Positions 46,857 through 56,081 of a stretch of 64,000 bases of DNA are shown one piece after another (the stretch's first letter is position 1; each line of letters opens with the position of its first letter). The translations under genes and the position numbers were made by a program. The stretch is from Litorimonas cladophorae (GTDB taxonomy: Bacteria > Pseudomonadota > Alphaproteobacteria > Caulobacterales > Maricaulaceae): contig NZ_BMYV01000001.1 in assembly GCF_014652455.1 (NCBI RefSeq), positions 372,001 through 436,000 of the forward strand. Direction: 5' to 3'. Under the pieces are notes generated by a model. It ran no database searches. It saw nothing but the letters and a program-made list of their open reading frames with translations, and was not told the origin of the DNA.

Positions 46857-48062
46857 ATGGGAACCAACACCTTGGTCAAATATCCGTCTGTCCGTCCGCT
46901 CGCAATATATGCGTCCGATCCTAACACTGCGCGCGGCCGCGCGATCGAACAACGCAGCGCTTCTGAGCGGAGCCCGTTTCAGCGTGATAAAGACCGTATC
47001 ATCCATTCTTCTGCATTCCGTCGCCTGAAAGGGAAGACACAGGTCTTCGTCGCCCATGAAGGCGATTATTATCGAACGCGATTGACGCACAGCCTTGAAG
47101 TCTCGCAAATCGCACGGTCTATCGCGCGGGTTTTGGGACTGGATGAGGATTTGGCAGAATGCCTCGCGCTGGCACATGATTTAGGGCATCCGCCTTTCGG
47201 CCATTCGGGCGAATATGCGTTGGCAGCCTGCATGAAGCCCTATGGCGGCTTTGATCACAACGCACAAACCCTGCGAATCGTCACACATCTTGAAGGGCGG
47301 TATGCAGAATTTGACGGGTTGAACCTAACTTGGGAAACGCTTGAAGGTATTGCCAAACACAACGGTCCGTTGATCACCAAAGAGACTGGCGTCAAGGATC
47401 TGCCATGGGCCATGACGGCGATCCCGAATTGGGAAGCGTTGGAGCTATCAACATTTGCGGGACCCGAAGCGCAAGTCGCCGCGCTGGCCGATGACATCGC
47501 CTATAATAACCATGATCTGGACGACGGTCTGAGCGCGGGTTTGTTCTCGGTGGAAGATGTCTGCGAAGTCCCTTTTGTGGGTGAGATGTTCGCCGATGTG
47601 CGCCGTCGTTACCCAGACATCTCCGAGAGCCGCTTAATCCACGAAGCTGTTCGCGATATGATCGGCTATATGGTGGCCGATGTGTTGGAAGAGACACGCC
47701 GTCGACTTAAAGCGGCCAACCCACAAAGCGCGAATGAGATACGGAACCTAGACCATGCCGTCGTCGCATTCTCCGACGATTTCCGCGCCAAGGAAAAACC
47801 GCTTCGCGATTTCCTGTTCCAAAATATGTACAAGCACTACAAGGTGAACCGTATGATGAGTACCGCTGGACGGGTCGTGCGCGAACTTTTCGAGCTGTTT
47901 ATCGTCGAGCCTGAATTACTCCCGAAACATCTGTTCGCGCAGACGGATGGACCCGAAACATCTGTGACCGCACGTGTCGTCTGCGATCACATCGCGGGGA
48001 TGACAGATATGTTCGCGATCTCTGAGCATAAAAAGCTCTATCAGCCGGCAGGGTACTTTTAG
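46857..48062 (+). CDS. dgt: Deoxyguanosinetriphosphate triphosphohydrolase-like protein
   Basis: A 401-residue HD-domain hydrolase of the type 2 dGTPase group. It begins with the family motif 'RSPFQRDKDRIIHSSAFRRL', and has THSLEVSQIARSIAR and ALAHDLGHPPFGHSGE for the metal-binding His/His-Asp/Asp set. It removes triphosphate from dNTPs. The erpA/dgt divergent pair is common in Alphaproteobacteria. In many relatives argS follows; here the SPOR gene comes after 141 bp. Confidence 0.93.
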   Translation: MGTNTLVKYPSVRPLAIYASDPNTARGRAIEQRSASERSPFQRDKDRIIHSSAFRRLKGKTQVFVAHEGDYYRTRLTHSLEVSQIARSIARVLGLDEDLAECLALAHDLGHPPFGHSGEYALAACMKPYGGFDHNAQTLRIVTHLEGRYAEFDGLNLTWETLEGIAKHNGPLITKETGVKDLPWAMTAIPNWEALELSTFAGPEAQVAALADDIAYNNHDLDDGLSAGLFSVEDVCEVPFVGEMFADVRRRYPDISESRLIHEAVRDMIGYMVADVLEETRRRLKAANPQSANEIRNLDHAVVAFSDDFRAKEKPLRDFLFQNMYKHYKVNRMMSTAGRVVRELFELFIVEPELLPKHLFAQTDGPETSVTARVVCDHIAGMTDMFAISEHKKLYQPAGYF

Positions 48063-48203
48063 AAGGTTTTGGGTTGCAAATATGGCTAAAACCTAGCTTG
48101 CACGATGTGGTAGGGATATTTTAACCTTGATCTCTATGGTGAAGTCCACACTATTTTCCGCGTTCATTTTGCGATAGCAGGACGTAAGTCACACGAGTTT
48201 TCA

Positions 48204-48944
48204 ATGTCAGAAACACCTCCAGAGTTCTCTCCAAATCTCGAAGCCGGGCATGAAACCTTGCAGCCTTTCGATGTGCGCGAGCGCGAGGGCCTAAATCCGA
48301 TGATAAAATTGGCCATGGTGGCCGCGGGGCTGCTCTTACTGGCCTTCATTGTACTGAAACTTTACACGCCGGGTGTCCGCGATCGGTCTGATCCGCCGCG
48401 CATCACAGCGGATAACACACCTTTCAAAGTAAAGCCGGAGGATGCTGGCGGCGCGCAAACGCCAAATCAAGATAAAGTCGTCTTTGACGTTATGGATGGT
48501 CAATCGCCGGGAACAGACGCTACGCCTGAACCTCTACCAGAAGCACCGATCAAGATCGTTCCGCCAAAACCCGACGTAAAAACGCCAGTAGGGACGCCGA
48601 TTGTGTCAAACCCTGTCAAAGTGGATACACGCCCAAGACAGCCAACCGTTTCAGCGCCGCGCCCAACGCCATCTACGACCGCCGCAACGAGAGGCTCAGA
48701 CTGGGTCGTGCAGGTCGCGTCCACCCGTTCGCAATCGGACGCAAAAGCCGTTTGGACAAATATTCAAAGCAAGTATCCAACACTCGCTGCGGGTCGTTAT
48801 GCCGATGTGGTCCGCGCGGACCTTGGTGATAAGGGGATTTACTACCGAACACGCGTTGCTGGCTTAGCCGATAAATCGGCGGCCAATTCTCTTTGCAATG
48901 CCTTTAAAGCAGCGGGACAGGCTTGTTTCGTCACAAAGCGTTAA
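48204..48944 (+). CDS. SPOR-domain membrane protein
   Basis: A 246-residue protein. It has a cytoplasmic N-terminus, one membrane helix at about 33-51, a Pro/Lys-rich periplasmic linker (about 60-170), and a C-terminal SPOR domain (about 172-245, starting GSDWVVQVASTRSQSDA and ending CNAFKAAGQACFVTKR). SPOR domains bind denuded peptidoglycan at the septum. nagZ starts 3 bp after the stop, so the gene belongs to the SPOR-nagZ-scpAB run. Confidence 0.9.
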   Translation: MSETPPEFSPNLEAGHETLQPFDVREREGLNPMIKLAMVAAGLLLLAFIVLKLYTPGVRDRSDPPRITADNTPFKVKPEDAGGAQTPNQDKVVFDVMDGQSPGTDATPEPLPEAPIKIVPPKPDVKTPVGTPIVSNPVKVDTRPRQPTVSAPRPTPSTTAATRGSDWVVQVASTRSQSDAKAVWTNIQSKYPTLAAGRYADVVRADLGDKGIYYRTRVAGLADKSAANSLCNAFKAAGQACFVTKR

Positions 48945-48947
48945 ATC

Positions 48948-49964
48948 ATGGCTGCGCCGCTTTCGTGTATTCTCGGGCTTTCCGACACGCGATTGAAAAA
49001 ATCTGAATCGCTCTTCTTGCGAGACGCAAATCCGTGGGGCGTTATTCTGTTTAAGCGGAATGTCGAAAATCCCGATCAGCTGCGCAAACTGACAGGCGAT
49101 ATTCGCGACGCGATGGGTCGAAATACGCTAATCTTCGTTGATCAAGAAGGCGGCCGCGTTCAGCGCCTTCGCGCGCCTCATTGGCGGGCCTATCCCTCTG
49201 GGGATGATTATGCGACGATTTATCGAGCGGACCGAAGAAAGGGCCTCCGCGCCTGTTACTTGGGCCACCGCCTGATTGCTGATGACCTTCGCGCTGTTGG
49301 CATCACCTCAGATTGTGCACCTGTGTTAGACCTGCCGCAGCCGGGCTCGGACCCGATTATTTCTGATCGTGCGCTCGGGAATTGCGTTGAGCACATTATC
49401 GACATGGCGCATGCCGCAATGTCTGGCTTGATGAGCGGCGGTGTTGCACCTGTCGTCAAACATATTCCGGGTCACGGCCGCGCGACCGTCGACAGCCACA
49501 AGGCTTTGCCCAAAATCGACGCAGACCGCGCGACTCTGGAGGCCTCAGACTTTTTACCTTTCCGCCGTCTGAATGACGCGCCAATGGCAATGACCGCTCA
49601 TGCGGTTTATTCCCATAATTCACGCTCTGCGGTTACTATCTCCAAGCGCTCTTTGACGGAGCTGATACGCGAAGGGATTGGCTTTGACGGCCTGTTAATG
49701 AGCGATGATTTGGACATGAAGGCACTGAAGGGCGACCTTACGCTTAAAACCCAGCGCGCATTGAATGCGGGCTGTGACATCGCGCTGCAATGTTCGGGGG
49801 CGCTGGCCGATGGCGTCAATGTTGCCAAAGGTGCGATGACATTGTCAGGACGCGCGTTAATGCGGGCAACGATTGCTGATAATTGCGCCGACGTTGTCAC
49901 CGAATTTGACCGCGCACCGGCAGAGGCCGAGTTCGATACGCTGATGTCGGCTGTGGCGACATGA
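48948..49964 (+). CDS. nagZ: Beta-N-acetylhexosaminidase (NagZ)
   Basis: A 338-residue glycoside hydrolase family 3 enzyme. It shows LFKRNVENPDQL, FVDQEGGRVQRLRAPHW, the substrate loop KHIPGHGRATVDSHKALP with the catalytic His-Asp pair, and LLMSDDLDMKAL with the nucleophile Asp. It removes GlcNAc from muropeptides during cell-wall recycling in the cytoplasm. Its stop overlaps the scpA start by 4 bp. Confidence 0.95.
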   Translation: MAAPLSCILGLSDTRLKKSESLFLRDANPWGVILFKRNVENPDQLRKLTGDIRDAMGRNTLIFVDQEGGRVQRLRAPHWRAYPSGDDYATIYRADRRKGLRACYLGHRLIADDLRAVGITSDCAPVLDLPQPGSDPIISDRALGNCVEHIIDMAHAAMSGLMSGGVAPVVKHIPGHGRATVDSHKALPKIDADRATLEASDFLPFRRLNDAPMAMTAHAVYSHNSRSAVTISKRSLTELIREGIGFDGLLMSDDLDMKALKGDLTLKTQRALNAGCDIALQCSGALADGVNVAKGAMTLSGRALMRATIADNCADVVTEFDRAPAEAEFDTLMSAVAT

Positions 49965-50782
49965 TTGAAGACTTTCAAGAAGACCTAAAGTTTGAGGCTG
50001 CGGATGACGCAGCGGATGAGGGCGAAGGCCTTGTTCTGGATCTGGACGGATATGGTGGCCCGCTCCATCTGCTGTTGGAATTGGCCCGCAAACAAAAAGT
50101 CGATTTAGCGCGTTTGTCTATTCTGGATTTGGCAGAGCAATATATCGCCTTCATTAAATCGGCGCAGGATTTGCGCATTGAACTCGCTGCGGACTATCTC
50201 GTCATGGCGGCGTGGCTTGCCTATTTGAAATCCCGGTTGATTCTGCCGCGAGAGGCAGATGACAAAGAACCTGAGGCGGAAGAATTGGCCGCGCACCTCG
50301 CTTTTCGTCTGGAACGATTGGAGGCTATGCGTCGCGCTGTCGAGGGTCTTCACCGTTTGCCGATCACCGGCACAGCTATACAGGTCAGGGGAGCCCCCGA
50401 GGGATTGCGCAGTCGGACCTCGCCGATCTTTGAGGCAGAGATTTTCGATCTCTTAAAGGCTTATGGCACGACCCGGTCTCGTGCGGCGATCCGAAACCAC
50501 AAACTGCCGCGTCCGCGTGTGATGAGCTTGGATGATGCGAGAAATCGATTGCGCCGTGCGCTTACCGCAACAGGAATTGATATGACCGAGTGGGTTGAGC
50601 TGGACGGCTTACTCCCTGACGGCGCGGAAATTGGCGTGGATGGCGTTCCGCAGGCGTCCGTTCGGGCAAGCTCGCTATTGGCAGGGTTGGAACTGGCCAA
50701 AGAGGGCCAAATTGAATTGCGGCAGTTAAAGGCGTTTGCGCCTATTTTTCTGCGTGGGCGCGAAAAAGGTGATGAAGCATGA
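49961..50782 (+). CDS. scpA: Segregation and condensation protein A
   Basis: A 273-residue kleisin. The acidic N-terminus is followed by 'GYGGPLHLLLELARKQKVDL' and 'QYIAF/EQYIAFIKSA', 'ELAADYLVMAAWLAYLKSR' (each within family blocks). It bridges SMC heads with ScpB in chromosome condensation. ATG overlaps the nagZ stop, and its own stop overlaps scpB, so the three genes are translationally coupled. Confidence 0.95.
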   Translation: MIEDFQEDLKFEAADDAADEGEGLVLDLDGYGGPLHLLLELARKQKVDLARLSILDLAEQYIAFIKSAQDLRIELAADYLVMAAWLAYLKSRLILPREADDKEPEAEELAAHLAFRLERLEAMRRAVEGLHRLPITGTAIQVRGAPEGLRSRTSPIFEAEIFDLLKAYGTTRSRAAIRNHKLPRPRVMSLDDARNRLRRALTATGIDMTEWVELDGLLPDGAEIGVDGVPQASVRASSLLAGLELAKEGQIELRQLKAFAPIFLRGREKGDEA

Positions 50783-51522
50783 GCAAAACATCGGACCGGA
50801 TTAACAAAGTAGCCGCAGCGATTGAGACGGATGTGATCGCTTTGACAGGTCGTCTGGAAACGTCGGGCGACATAGATACGAATCTTCGCCTACTTGAAGC
50901 TCTGTTATTTGCGGCTGTGGAGCCTATAGACGTACCCACCTTGCGCGAACGTATGCCTGAAAACGCTGATGTTGGGGCGTTGATTGCGCGTCTCGTACGC
51001 GATTATGAGGGACGCGGAGTGAATTTGGTGCGCGTCGCGGATCGCTGGCGTTTTCAGACTGCGCCTGATTTGGCCGCCAATCTCATTGATGTGAAGGAAG
51101 CACGTCGGAAACTTTCGAATGCGGCGTTGGAAACGCTGGCTATCGTGGCCTATCATCAACCTGTCACGCGTGCGGAAATTGAAGATGTTCGCGGTGTGGC
51201 TGTCTCCAAAGGTACGCTTGATGTTCTGATGGAGTTGGGTTGGTTGCGATTGCGCGGACGTCGCCGCTCGCCGGGTCGTCCGGTGACTTATGGCACGACA
51301 GACGCCTTTCTTGCGCATTTCAATCTGGAAACCATTGCTGATCTACCTGGGCGTGATGATCTGAAGGCCGCGGGCTTGCTAGATCCGCGTCTTCCAAAAG
51401 ATTTCGAAATGCCAGAGCCGATGATGATGGATGACCTCAGCGTAGACGAAGATCCATTGGATGACGAAGATGATCCGTCATTCTTCGAGGACTTTCTGGA
51501 CGAGGGCGATACGAACGCATAA
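50779..51522 (+). CDS. scpB: Segregation and condensation protein B
   Basis: A 247-residue protein with two winged-helix domains: 'NLRLLEALLFAAVEPIDVPTL' near the start, then 'LSNAALETLAIVAYHQPVTRAEIEDVRGV' and 'LRGRRRSPGRPVTYGTTDAFL' (in parts). The C-terminal tail (after about 205) is strongly acidic. Partner of ScpA and SMC. tatA follows after 61 bp, the usual alphaproteobacterial scpB-tatA order. Confidence 0.95.
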   Translation: MSKTSDRINKVAAAIETDVIALTGRLETSGDIDTNLRLLEALLFAAVEPIDVPTLRERMPENADVGALIARLVRDYEGRGVNLVRVADRWRFQTAPDLAANLIDVKEARRKLSNAALETLAIVAYHQPVTRAEIEDVRGVAVSKGTLDVLMELGWLRLRGRRRSPGRPVTYGTTDAFLAHFNLETIADLPGRDDLKAAGLLDPRLPKDFEMPEPMMMDDLSVDEDPLDDEDDPSFFEDFLDEGDTNA

Positions 51523-51583
51523 AGCGGGTTGAAGGTCGGGGCGCAGTTCTGTACCTTTGAATTCAAGTTAAAGGAACTTCGCA

Positions 51584-51802
51584 ATGCCACATTGGTCTGG
51601 TCTTCTCATTATCGCTGTTATTCTGCTTCTCATTTTTGGCAGAGGCGGAAAAATTTCGTCAATTATGGGCGATATGGGCAAGGGCATCAGTTCCTTCCGC
51701 AAAGGTCTGAAGGAAAATGTCGAGGACATGACCGATGCGGCAGATGACGCCCTTGATGTCACGCCAAAGGGTGAAGACATCAAAGTAAAGAAAAAGCGCT
51801 AA
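51584..51802 (+). CDS. tatA: Sec-independent translocase subunit TatA
   Basis: A 72-residue protein: one N-terminal membrane helix (about 4-18), the FGRGGKISSIMGDMGKGI hinge and amphipathic helix with the conserved Phe-Gly, then a charged tail. It forms the protein-conducting oligomer of the Tat pathway for folded proteins. tatB starts 29 bp later. Confidence 0.94.
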   Translation: MPHWSGLLIIAVILLLIFGRGGKISSIMGDMGKGISSFRKGLKENVEDMTDAADDALDVTPKGEDIKVKKKR

Positions 51803-51831
51803 GCGACACGTTGTTAAAGGGCTGAGAGCCC

Positions 51832-52209
51832 ATGCTCCCTTCCATTGGATTTCCAGAAATGATGGTGATCGTCCTATTGGCGATTATCTTCGTTGGACCC
51901 AAAGATTTGCCCGCCTTGATGCGGACAGTTGGCCAATGGATTGCGCGTATCCGGGCCATGGGCAACGAGTTTAAATCCGCTTTTGACGATATGGGGATGG
52001 ACGCCGAGGTGGCCTCTATCCGTCGCGAAATTGAGGAAATGAAAAACCTCGGCAAGCTAGACCCAGAACTTGACGGGGAAATGAAAGCGCTGAACGCGGA
52101 GTTACGCGAGGCGACCGACCTGTCATCCCCGCACAAGCCCGCGCCCTCCAAACCCAAATCTGAAACAGATGGCGCCCAGTCACCCGAGGATACGTCTTCA
52201 GATGACTAA
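51832..52209 (+). CDS. tatB: Sec-independent translocase subunit TatB
   Basis: A 125-residue protein. The N-terminal IGFPEMMVIVLLAIIFVGPKDLPAL region (in parts) with the conserved Glu, and Gly-Pro after the helix, mark TatB. A long amphipathic helix and a Pro/Ser/Asp-rich tail follow. With TatC it forms the twin-arginine signal receptor. It overlaps the tatC start by 8 bp. Confidence 0.94.
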   Translation: MLPSIGFPEMMVIVLLAIIFVGPKDLPALMRTVGQWIARIRAMGNEFKSAFDDMGMDAEVASIRREIEEMKNLGKLDPELDGEMKALNAELREATDLSSPHKPAPSKPKSETDGAQSPEDTSSDD

Positions 52210-53032
52210 AAAGATTGAACAAACGGATGAGGTGGCCGCAAGCGAGGCGCCGCTGTTGGATCATTTATTAGAGCTGCGGTCGCGTTTGATCAAAATGTGT
52301 CTGGCCGTGGTTGTTGGTTGTATCCTTTGTGCCCCATTCTTACGCCAGATTATCGCGTTCTTGATGGAGCCTTTTGAAAAAGCACTCGTGCGCTACAACA
52401 TTGGCTTAGTGGAGAAGGGATTGGACCCAATCGATTTGGGTCTTATCGCGACGCACCCGCTAGAAACCTTTTTTGTCAAAATGAAAATCGCACTTTTTGG
52501 CGGCGTTATTCTTGCTTTTCCTGTCATTGCCTTTCAGGTCTACCGTTTTATCGCGCCGGGCCTCTACAAGACGGAACGTGGCGTGTTCTTGCCCTATCTG
52601 ATTTTGTCGCCTGTGCTCTTTTTCCTGGGGTCAACGATGGTTTTTCTTTTCGTTTTCCCATTTGTGATGGAATTTGCGTTGAACCAGCAGCAGTTGGGCG
52701 CAGGAGAAACCATTGAGCTGATGACCAAAGTTAGTGATTATCTCTCGCTGTCTATGGTTCTGTTTCTCGCCTTCGGCTTAGCATTTCAGCTTCCCGTCGT
52801 GTTGACGCTTTTGGCGCGTATTGGCGTCGTATCTGCGGCGGGTCTGCGAAAAGGCCGAAAATATGCGGTGCTTGGTATTGCCGTATTCGCGGCTTTTGCG
52901 ACGCCACCTGACCCAATTACACAATTTATTTTGGGCGGAGCGATCTATATGCTCTACGAGATCTCAATTTTAGCCGTTTCATTGCTACAACGCCCAAAAG
53001 TAGAGGGCTCACCCGAGGCAGCTGAGACTTAA
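52202..53032 (+). CDS. tatC: Sec-independent translocase subunit TatC
   Basis: A 276-residue protein with six membrane helices. The N-terminal block PLLDHLLELRSRLIKM, 'FFVKMKIALFGGVILAFPVI' and the ATPPDPITQFILGG region are typical TatC. The ATG at 52202 (MTKKIEQ) is chosen; an upstream start would lie inside tatB and lacks family character. The tat genes form one unit; serS, often next in relatives, is not here. Confidence 0.96.
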   Translation: MTKKIEQTDEVAASEAPLLDHLLELRSRLIKMCLAVVVGCILCAPFLRQIIAFLMEPFEKALVRYNIGLVEKGLDPIDLGLIATHPLETFFVKMKIALFGGVILAFPVIAFQVYRFIAPGLYKTERGVFLPYLILSPVLFFLGSTMVFLFVFPFVMEFALNQQQLGAGETIELMTKVSDYLSLSMVLFLAFGLAFQLPVVLTLLARIGVVSAAGLRKGRKYAVLGIAVFAAFATPPDPITQFILGGAIYMLYEISILAVSLLQRPKVEGSPEAAET

Positions 53033-53110
53033 TAGGTCCGGCTTAGGCTTTCATTAATCACGTTCCTTCATAGTCAATTGGTAAATTTTGCTTGCGACAG
53101 GAACGAGACC

Positions 53111-53968
53111 ATGCGCGCCACCACACTACTTTTAACAGCGGCCCTGACATTGACGAGTACAGCCGTCTTTGCCCAGTCGAGCTATAACGTTGTCGTCCAA
53201 CCCGTGTCGCCTAGCGTCGATGCCATCATTAATGCGCCTGTCACCTATGATGAGCGTGGTGTTGTTGAAGCCCAGCATTTCAATGCTGACAACCTGACCG
53301 ATGCGCAATATCAAGAATTATTGGACGAGGCGGACCGTATTCGCGCCTACCGCGCAGCTAATAATATTAGTTTTGAAGACAGCTATACTGAGAGCGCTGT
53401 TGCCACGACGCCGCAGTCTGCCCCAACTTATGAATATATCGCTGAGACAAGCCCAGTTCAGCAAATCGAACTTTTCGCGCCCGAGTCAACGGTCACAACG
53501 TCGACCTTCTCCAACTCATCGCTGAAGTCCCACACGGTTTCCAAAGGGGATACGCTTTATAATATCTCGAAACGATACGATACATCTGTTGATGCGATTA
53601 AAACAGAGAATGGTCTTTCGGGTACAGCTTTATCCATCGGCCAAAAAATTCGCATTCCGGGTGTGATCATTGAGAGCATCAATACGATTGCGCAGCCAGT
53701 ATTTGCTAGCGCACCAATTCGCGACGGTTTTGTCACGCGCCGTATCGTTGAGCCAGCCCCGCAAGAGTTTGAGCCCCGCGTTGAGCCGGCCCTTTCGGCG
53801 TCAGAAACCATCTATGCCGTCTTGCCTAAAGACACGCTTTATTCGATTTCTCGTCGCACATGTGTTGGTGTGAAAGATATCGTTTCGCGTAATGGTATTT
53901 CGAACCCCAACGCTCTGAAGCCAGGTCAGCGCCTGACATTGCCCGAAGGGCACTGCCTCACACGATAA
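53111..53968 (+). CDS. Secreted protein with two LysM domains
   Basis: A 285-residue protein with a signal peptide (MRATTLLLTAALTLTS, cleaved after VFA-Q). A linker with Thr/Ser/Pro-rich parts leads to LysM 1 (SHTVSKGDTLYNISKRY, about 144-188) and LysM 2 (IYAVLPKDTLYSISRRT, about 236-281). LysM binds peptidoglycan GlcNAc. No M23 peptidase domain follows, unlike the LysM-peptidase often found between tatC and yajC in relatives. The start at 53111 gives the proper signal peptide. Confidence 0.85.
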   Translation: MRATTLLLTAALTLTSTAVFAQSSYNVVVQPVSPSVDAIINAPVTYDERGVVEAQHFNADNLTDAQYQELLDEADRIRAYRAANNISFEDSYTESAVATTPQSAPTYEYIAETSPVQQIELFAPESTVTTSTFSNSSLKSHTVSKGDTLYNISKRYDTSVDAIKTENGLSGTALSIGQKIRIPGVIIESINTIAQPVFASAPIRDGFVTRRIVEPAPQEFEPRVEPALSASETIYAVLPKDTLYSISRRTCVGVKDIVSRNGISNPNALKPGQRLTLPEGHCLTR

Positions 53969-54084
53969 CGCAGTTCTAGATCGCCATTGCGCGTTGCATT
54001 GGCGATTGTGCGCCCTATATACCACTTTAATTCAACTCAGCGGCTCCGCATGTCTGGGTAAACAAATTGGCCATGGGGAACATC

Positions 54085-54405
54085 ATGCTATTCACGCTCA
54101 TCCAACAAGCTGCACCGAGTGCTGGCGGTTCAATCATGAACTCTTTGCTTCTCTTTGGTCCGCTTATTCTGATCTTTTATTTCCTCATTCTTCGCCCGCA
54201 AAGCCAGCAAGCAAAGAAGCATAAGGCGATGATTGCGGAACTCCAGCGTAATGACGAGATCGTCACGCGTGGCGGTATTATCGGTAAGATCAAGAAAGTT
54301 GGCGACGAAGAATTGACGATCACATCCGGGACGTCGGAATTCAAAGTGGCCCGCGCTATGGTTGCGGCCAAACATGACCGTGCTGCTGCAAATGATGCAG
54401 GCTAA
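54085..54405 (+). CDS. yajC: Preprotein translocase subunit YajC
   Basis: A 106-residue protein with one helix (about 20-36, FGPLILIFYFLILRPQSQQ) followed by the YajC blocks KKHKAMIAELQRNDEIVTRGGIIG (in parts) and a small soluble domain. It associates with SecDF. The ATG at 54085 is preferred because GGGGA lies 5 nt upstream; an ATG at 54073 is possible. It heads yajC-secD-secF. Confidence 0.93.
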   Translation: MLFTLIQQAAPSAGGSIMNSLLLFGPLILIFYFLILRPQSQQAKKHKAMIAELQRNDEIVTRGGIIGKIKKVGDEELTITSGTSEFKVARAMVAAKHDRAAANDAG

Positions 54406-54442
54406 GCCTACTTCCTGAATACCTGCCTAAAGGCTTGAGTTT

Positions 54443-56071
54443 ATGCTGTTTTTCTCCCGGTCCAAGATTCTAATGATCTGCGGCGCAGTCCTGCTTGGGC
54501 TGTTGCTCGCAATTCCGAACGTTCTCAGCGAAGAACGACGTGACTCGATGCCTGGGGCTTTCCAGAGAACCATAAATCTCGGTCTTGACCTCCAAGGTGG
54601 TGCGCACATGCTTCTGGAAGTCGATCTATCGTCCATTCTTAGCCAAGCTTTGGTGAATGAGCGTACGGCCATCAACGATGTCATTCGTCGTGCGGAAGAT
54701 CGTCCACGGACAGAATTCGTGCGAGTTGATGACGGGACTGTCCTTGCGCGTATGCGGACCGTTGAGGATGCCGATAAGGCGTTGCCCCTAATCCAGAGCC
54801 TGTCGCAACCGATTGATCCAACACAGATTGGATCAGCGAAAACGACTCGGGTTGTTCGGGAAACAGAAAAAAATATCCGTGTTTCGATCACAGATGAGAA
54901 TATCGAATTTATCCGTAAGCAGACGATCCAAAAATCGATTGGCGTCTTGGGTCGCAGGATTGATCCCAATGGTAATCTTGAACTCATCCTCGCGCCAGAA
55001 GGCGATCGACGTATATTGCTTCAGGTGCCAGGGGCTCAAAACATCGATGAAATTAAAGAGCGTATCAACCAATCTGCGAACCTTTCCTTCCACCTCGTCA
55101 ACGAAAAAGACTCTGGCAATGAACAAGCCCTCAGCGTCGCCATGGAGACAGGCCGCGTTGGAGCAGGGGACGTCTATTATCCCTATTCTGCTGAACAAGG
55201 CCGAGGCGGCCTGATCCTTCAGGAACGCACCCGTATCACTGGCGATTGTTTGAAAAATTCATCAGGCGGCCCGCATCCAGATGGCGCTGGGGCTGTTGTG
55301 AACTTCTCATTTAACGTTGCTTGCGCAACTGAATTTGGACGTATGACCGCGCGGAATATCAACAAGCGTTTTGCCGTGGTGTTGGACAAAGAAATCATCA
55401 CTGCGCCAAATATTCGCTCGGCGATTACAGGCGGCTCTGGCTATATTGAAGGCGGCTTCACAATGGAATCCGCGCGCGACCTTTCATTGTTGCTGAATGC
55501 TGGTGCCTTGCCCGCAAAGTTGACAATCGTAGAAGAGCGGACGGTCGACCCGTCGCTAGGTGCTGACTCGATCCGCGCGGGTAAGGTTGCCTCTGGCATT
55601 GGTTTGCTGGGCGTCGCAATTTTTATGTGGCTCAGCTACGGCCTACGGTTCGGAACGATTGCCAATATGGCATTGGCAACGAACATCATTTTGATAGCGG
55701 GTGCTCTATCGCTTTTCGGGTCCACGCTTACCTTGCCCGGGATTGCAGGCATTATCTTGACCATCGGGATGGCCGTGGATGCAAATGTGTTGATCTTTGA
55801 GCGTATCCGAGAGGAAACCTTTAACGGCAAGACGCCGATTAATGCGATTGAAACTGGGTACAAACGTTCGATGGCTCCGATTTTGGATGCCAATATCACG
55901 ACGATGATTGCGGCTGTGACGCTTTACTTCGTCGGTTCGGGGCCAGTTCGCGGGTTCGCGGTGACACTTGCCATTGGTATTGTCATGTCGGTCTTCACTG
56001 CTGTCATCTTCGCGCGCTTGCTGACGGCCACATGGCTGCGCGGCAAACGTCCTAAAACGCTTCCAATCTAG
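54443..56071 (+). CDS. secD: Protein translocase subunit SecD
   Basis: A 542-residue RND-type membrane protein. It has one N-terminal helix, a large periplasmic region opened by NLGLDLQGGAHMLLEVD, and five C-terminal helices with LGVAIFMWLSYG, 'GIILTIGMAVDANVLIFERIREE' (in parts) including the proton-pathway Asp. It uses the proton gradient to pull exported proteins. secF starts 10 bp later. Confidence 0.97.
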   Translation: MLFFSRSKILMICGAVLLGLLLAIPNVLSEERRDSMPGAFQRTINLGLDLQGGAHMLLEVDLSSILSQALVNERTAINDVIRRAEDRPRTEFVRVDDGTVLARMRTVEDADKALPLIQSLSQPIDPTQIGSAKTTRVVRETEKNIRVSITDENIEFIRKQTIQKSIGVLGRRIDPNGNLELILAPEGDRRILLQVPGAQNIDEIKERINQSANLSFHLVNEKDSGNEQALSVAMETGRVGAGDVYYPYSAEQGRGGLILQERTRITGDCLKNSSGGPHPDGAGAVVNFSFNVACATEFGRMTARNINKRFAVVLDKEIITAPNIRSAITGGSGYIEGGFTMESARDLSLLLNAGALPAKLTIVEERTVDPSLGADSIRAGKVASGIGLLGVAIFMWLSYGLRFGTIANMALATNIILIAGALSLFGSTLTLPGIAGIILTIGMAVDANVLIFERIREETFNGKTPINAIETGYKRSMAPILDANITTMIAAVTLYFVGSGPVRGFAVTLAIGIVMSVFTAVIFARLLTATWLRGKRPKTLPI

Positions 56072-56081
56072 GTTTGATCTG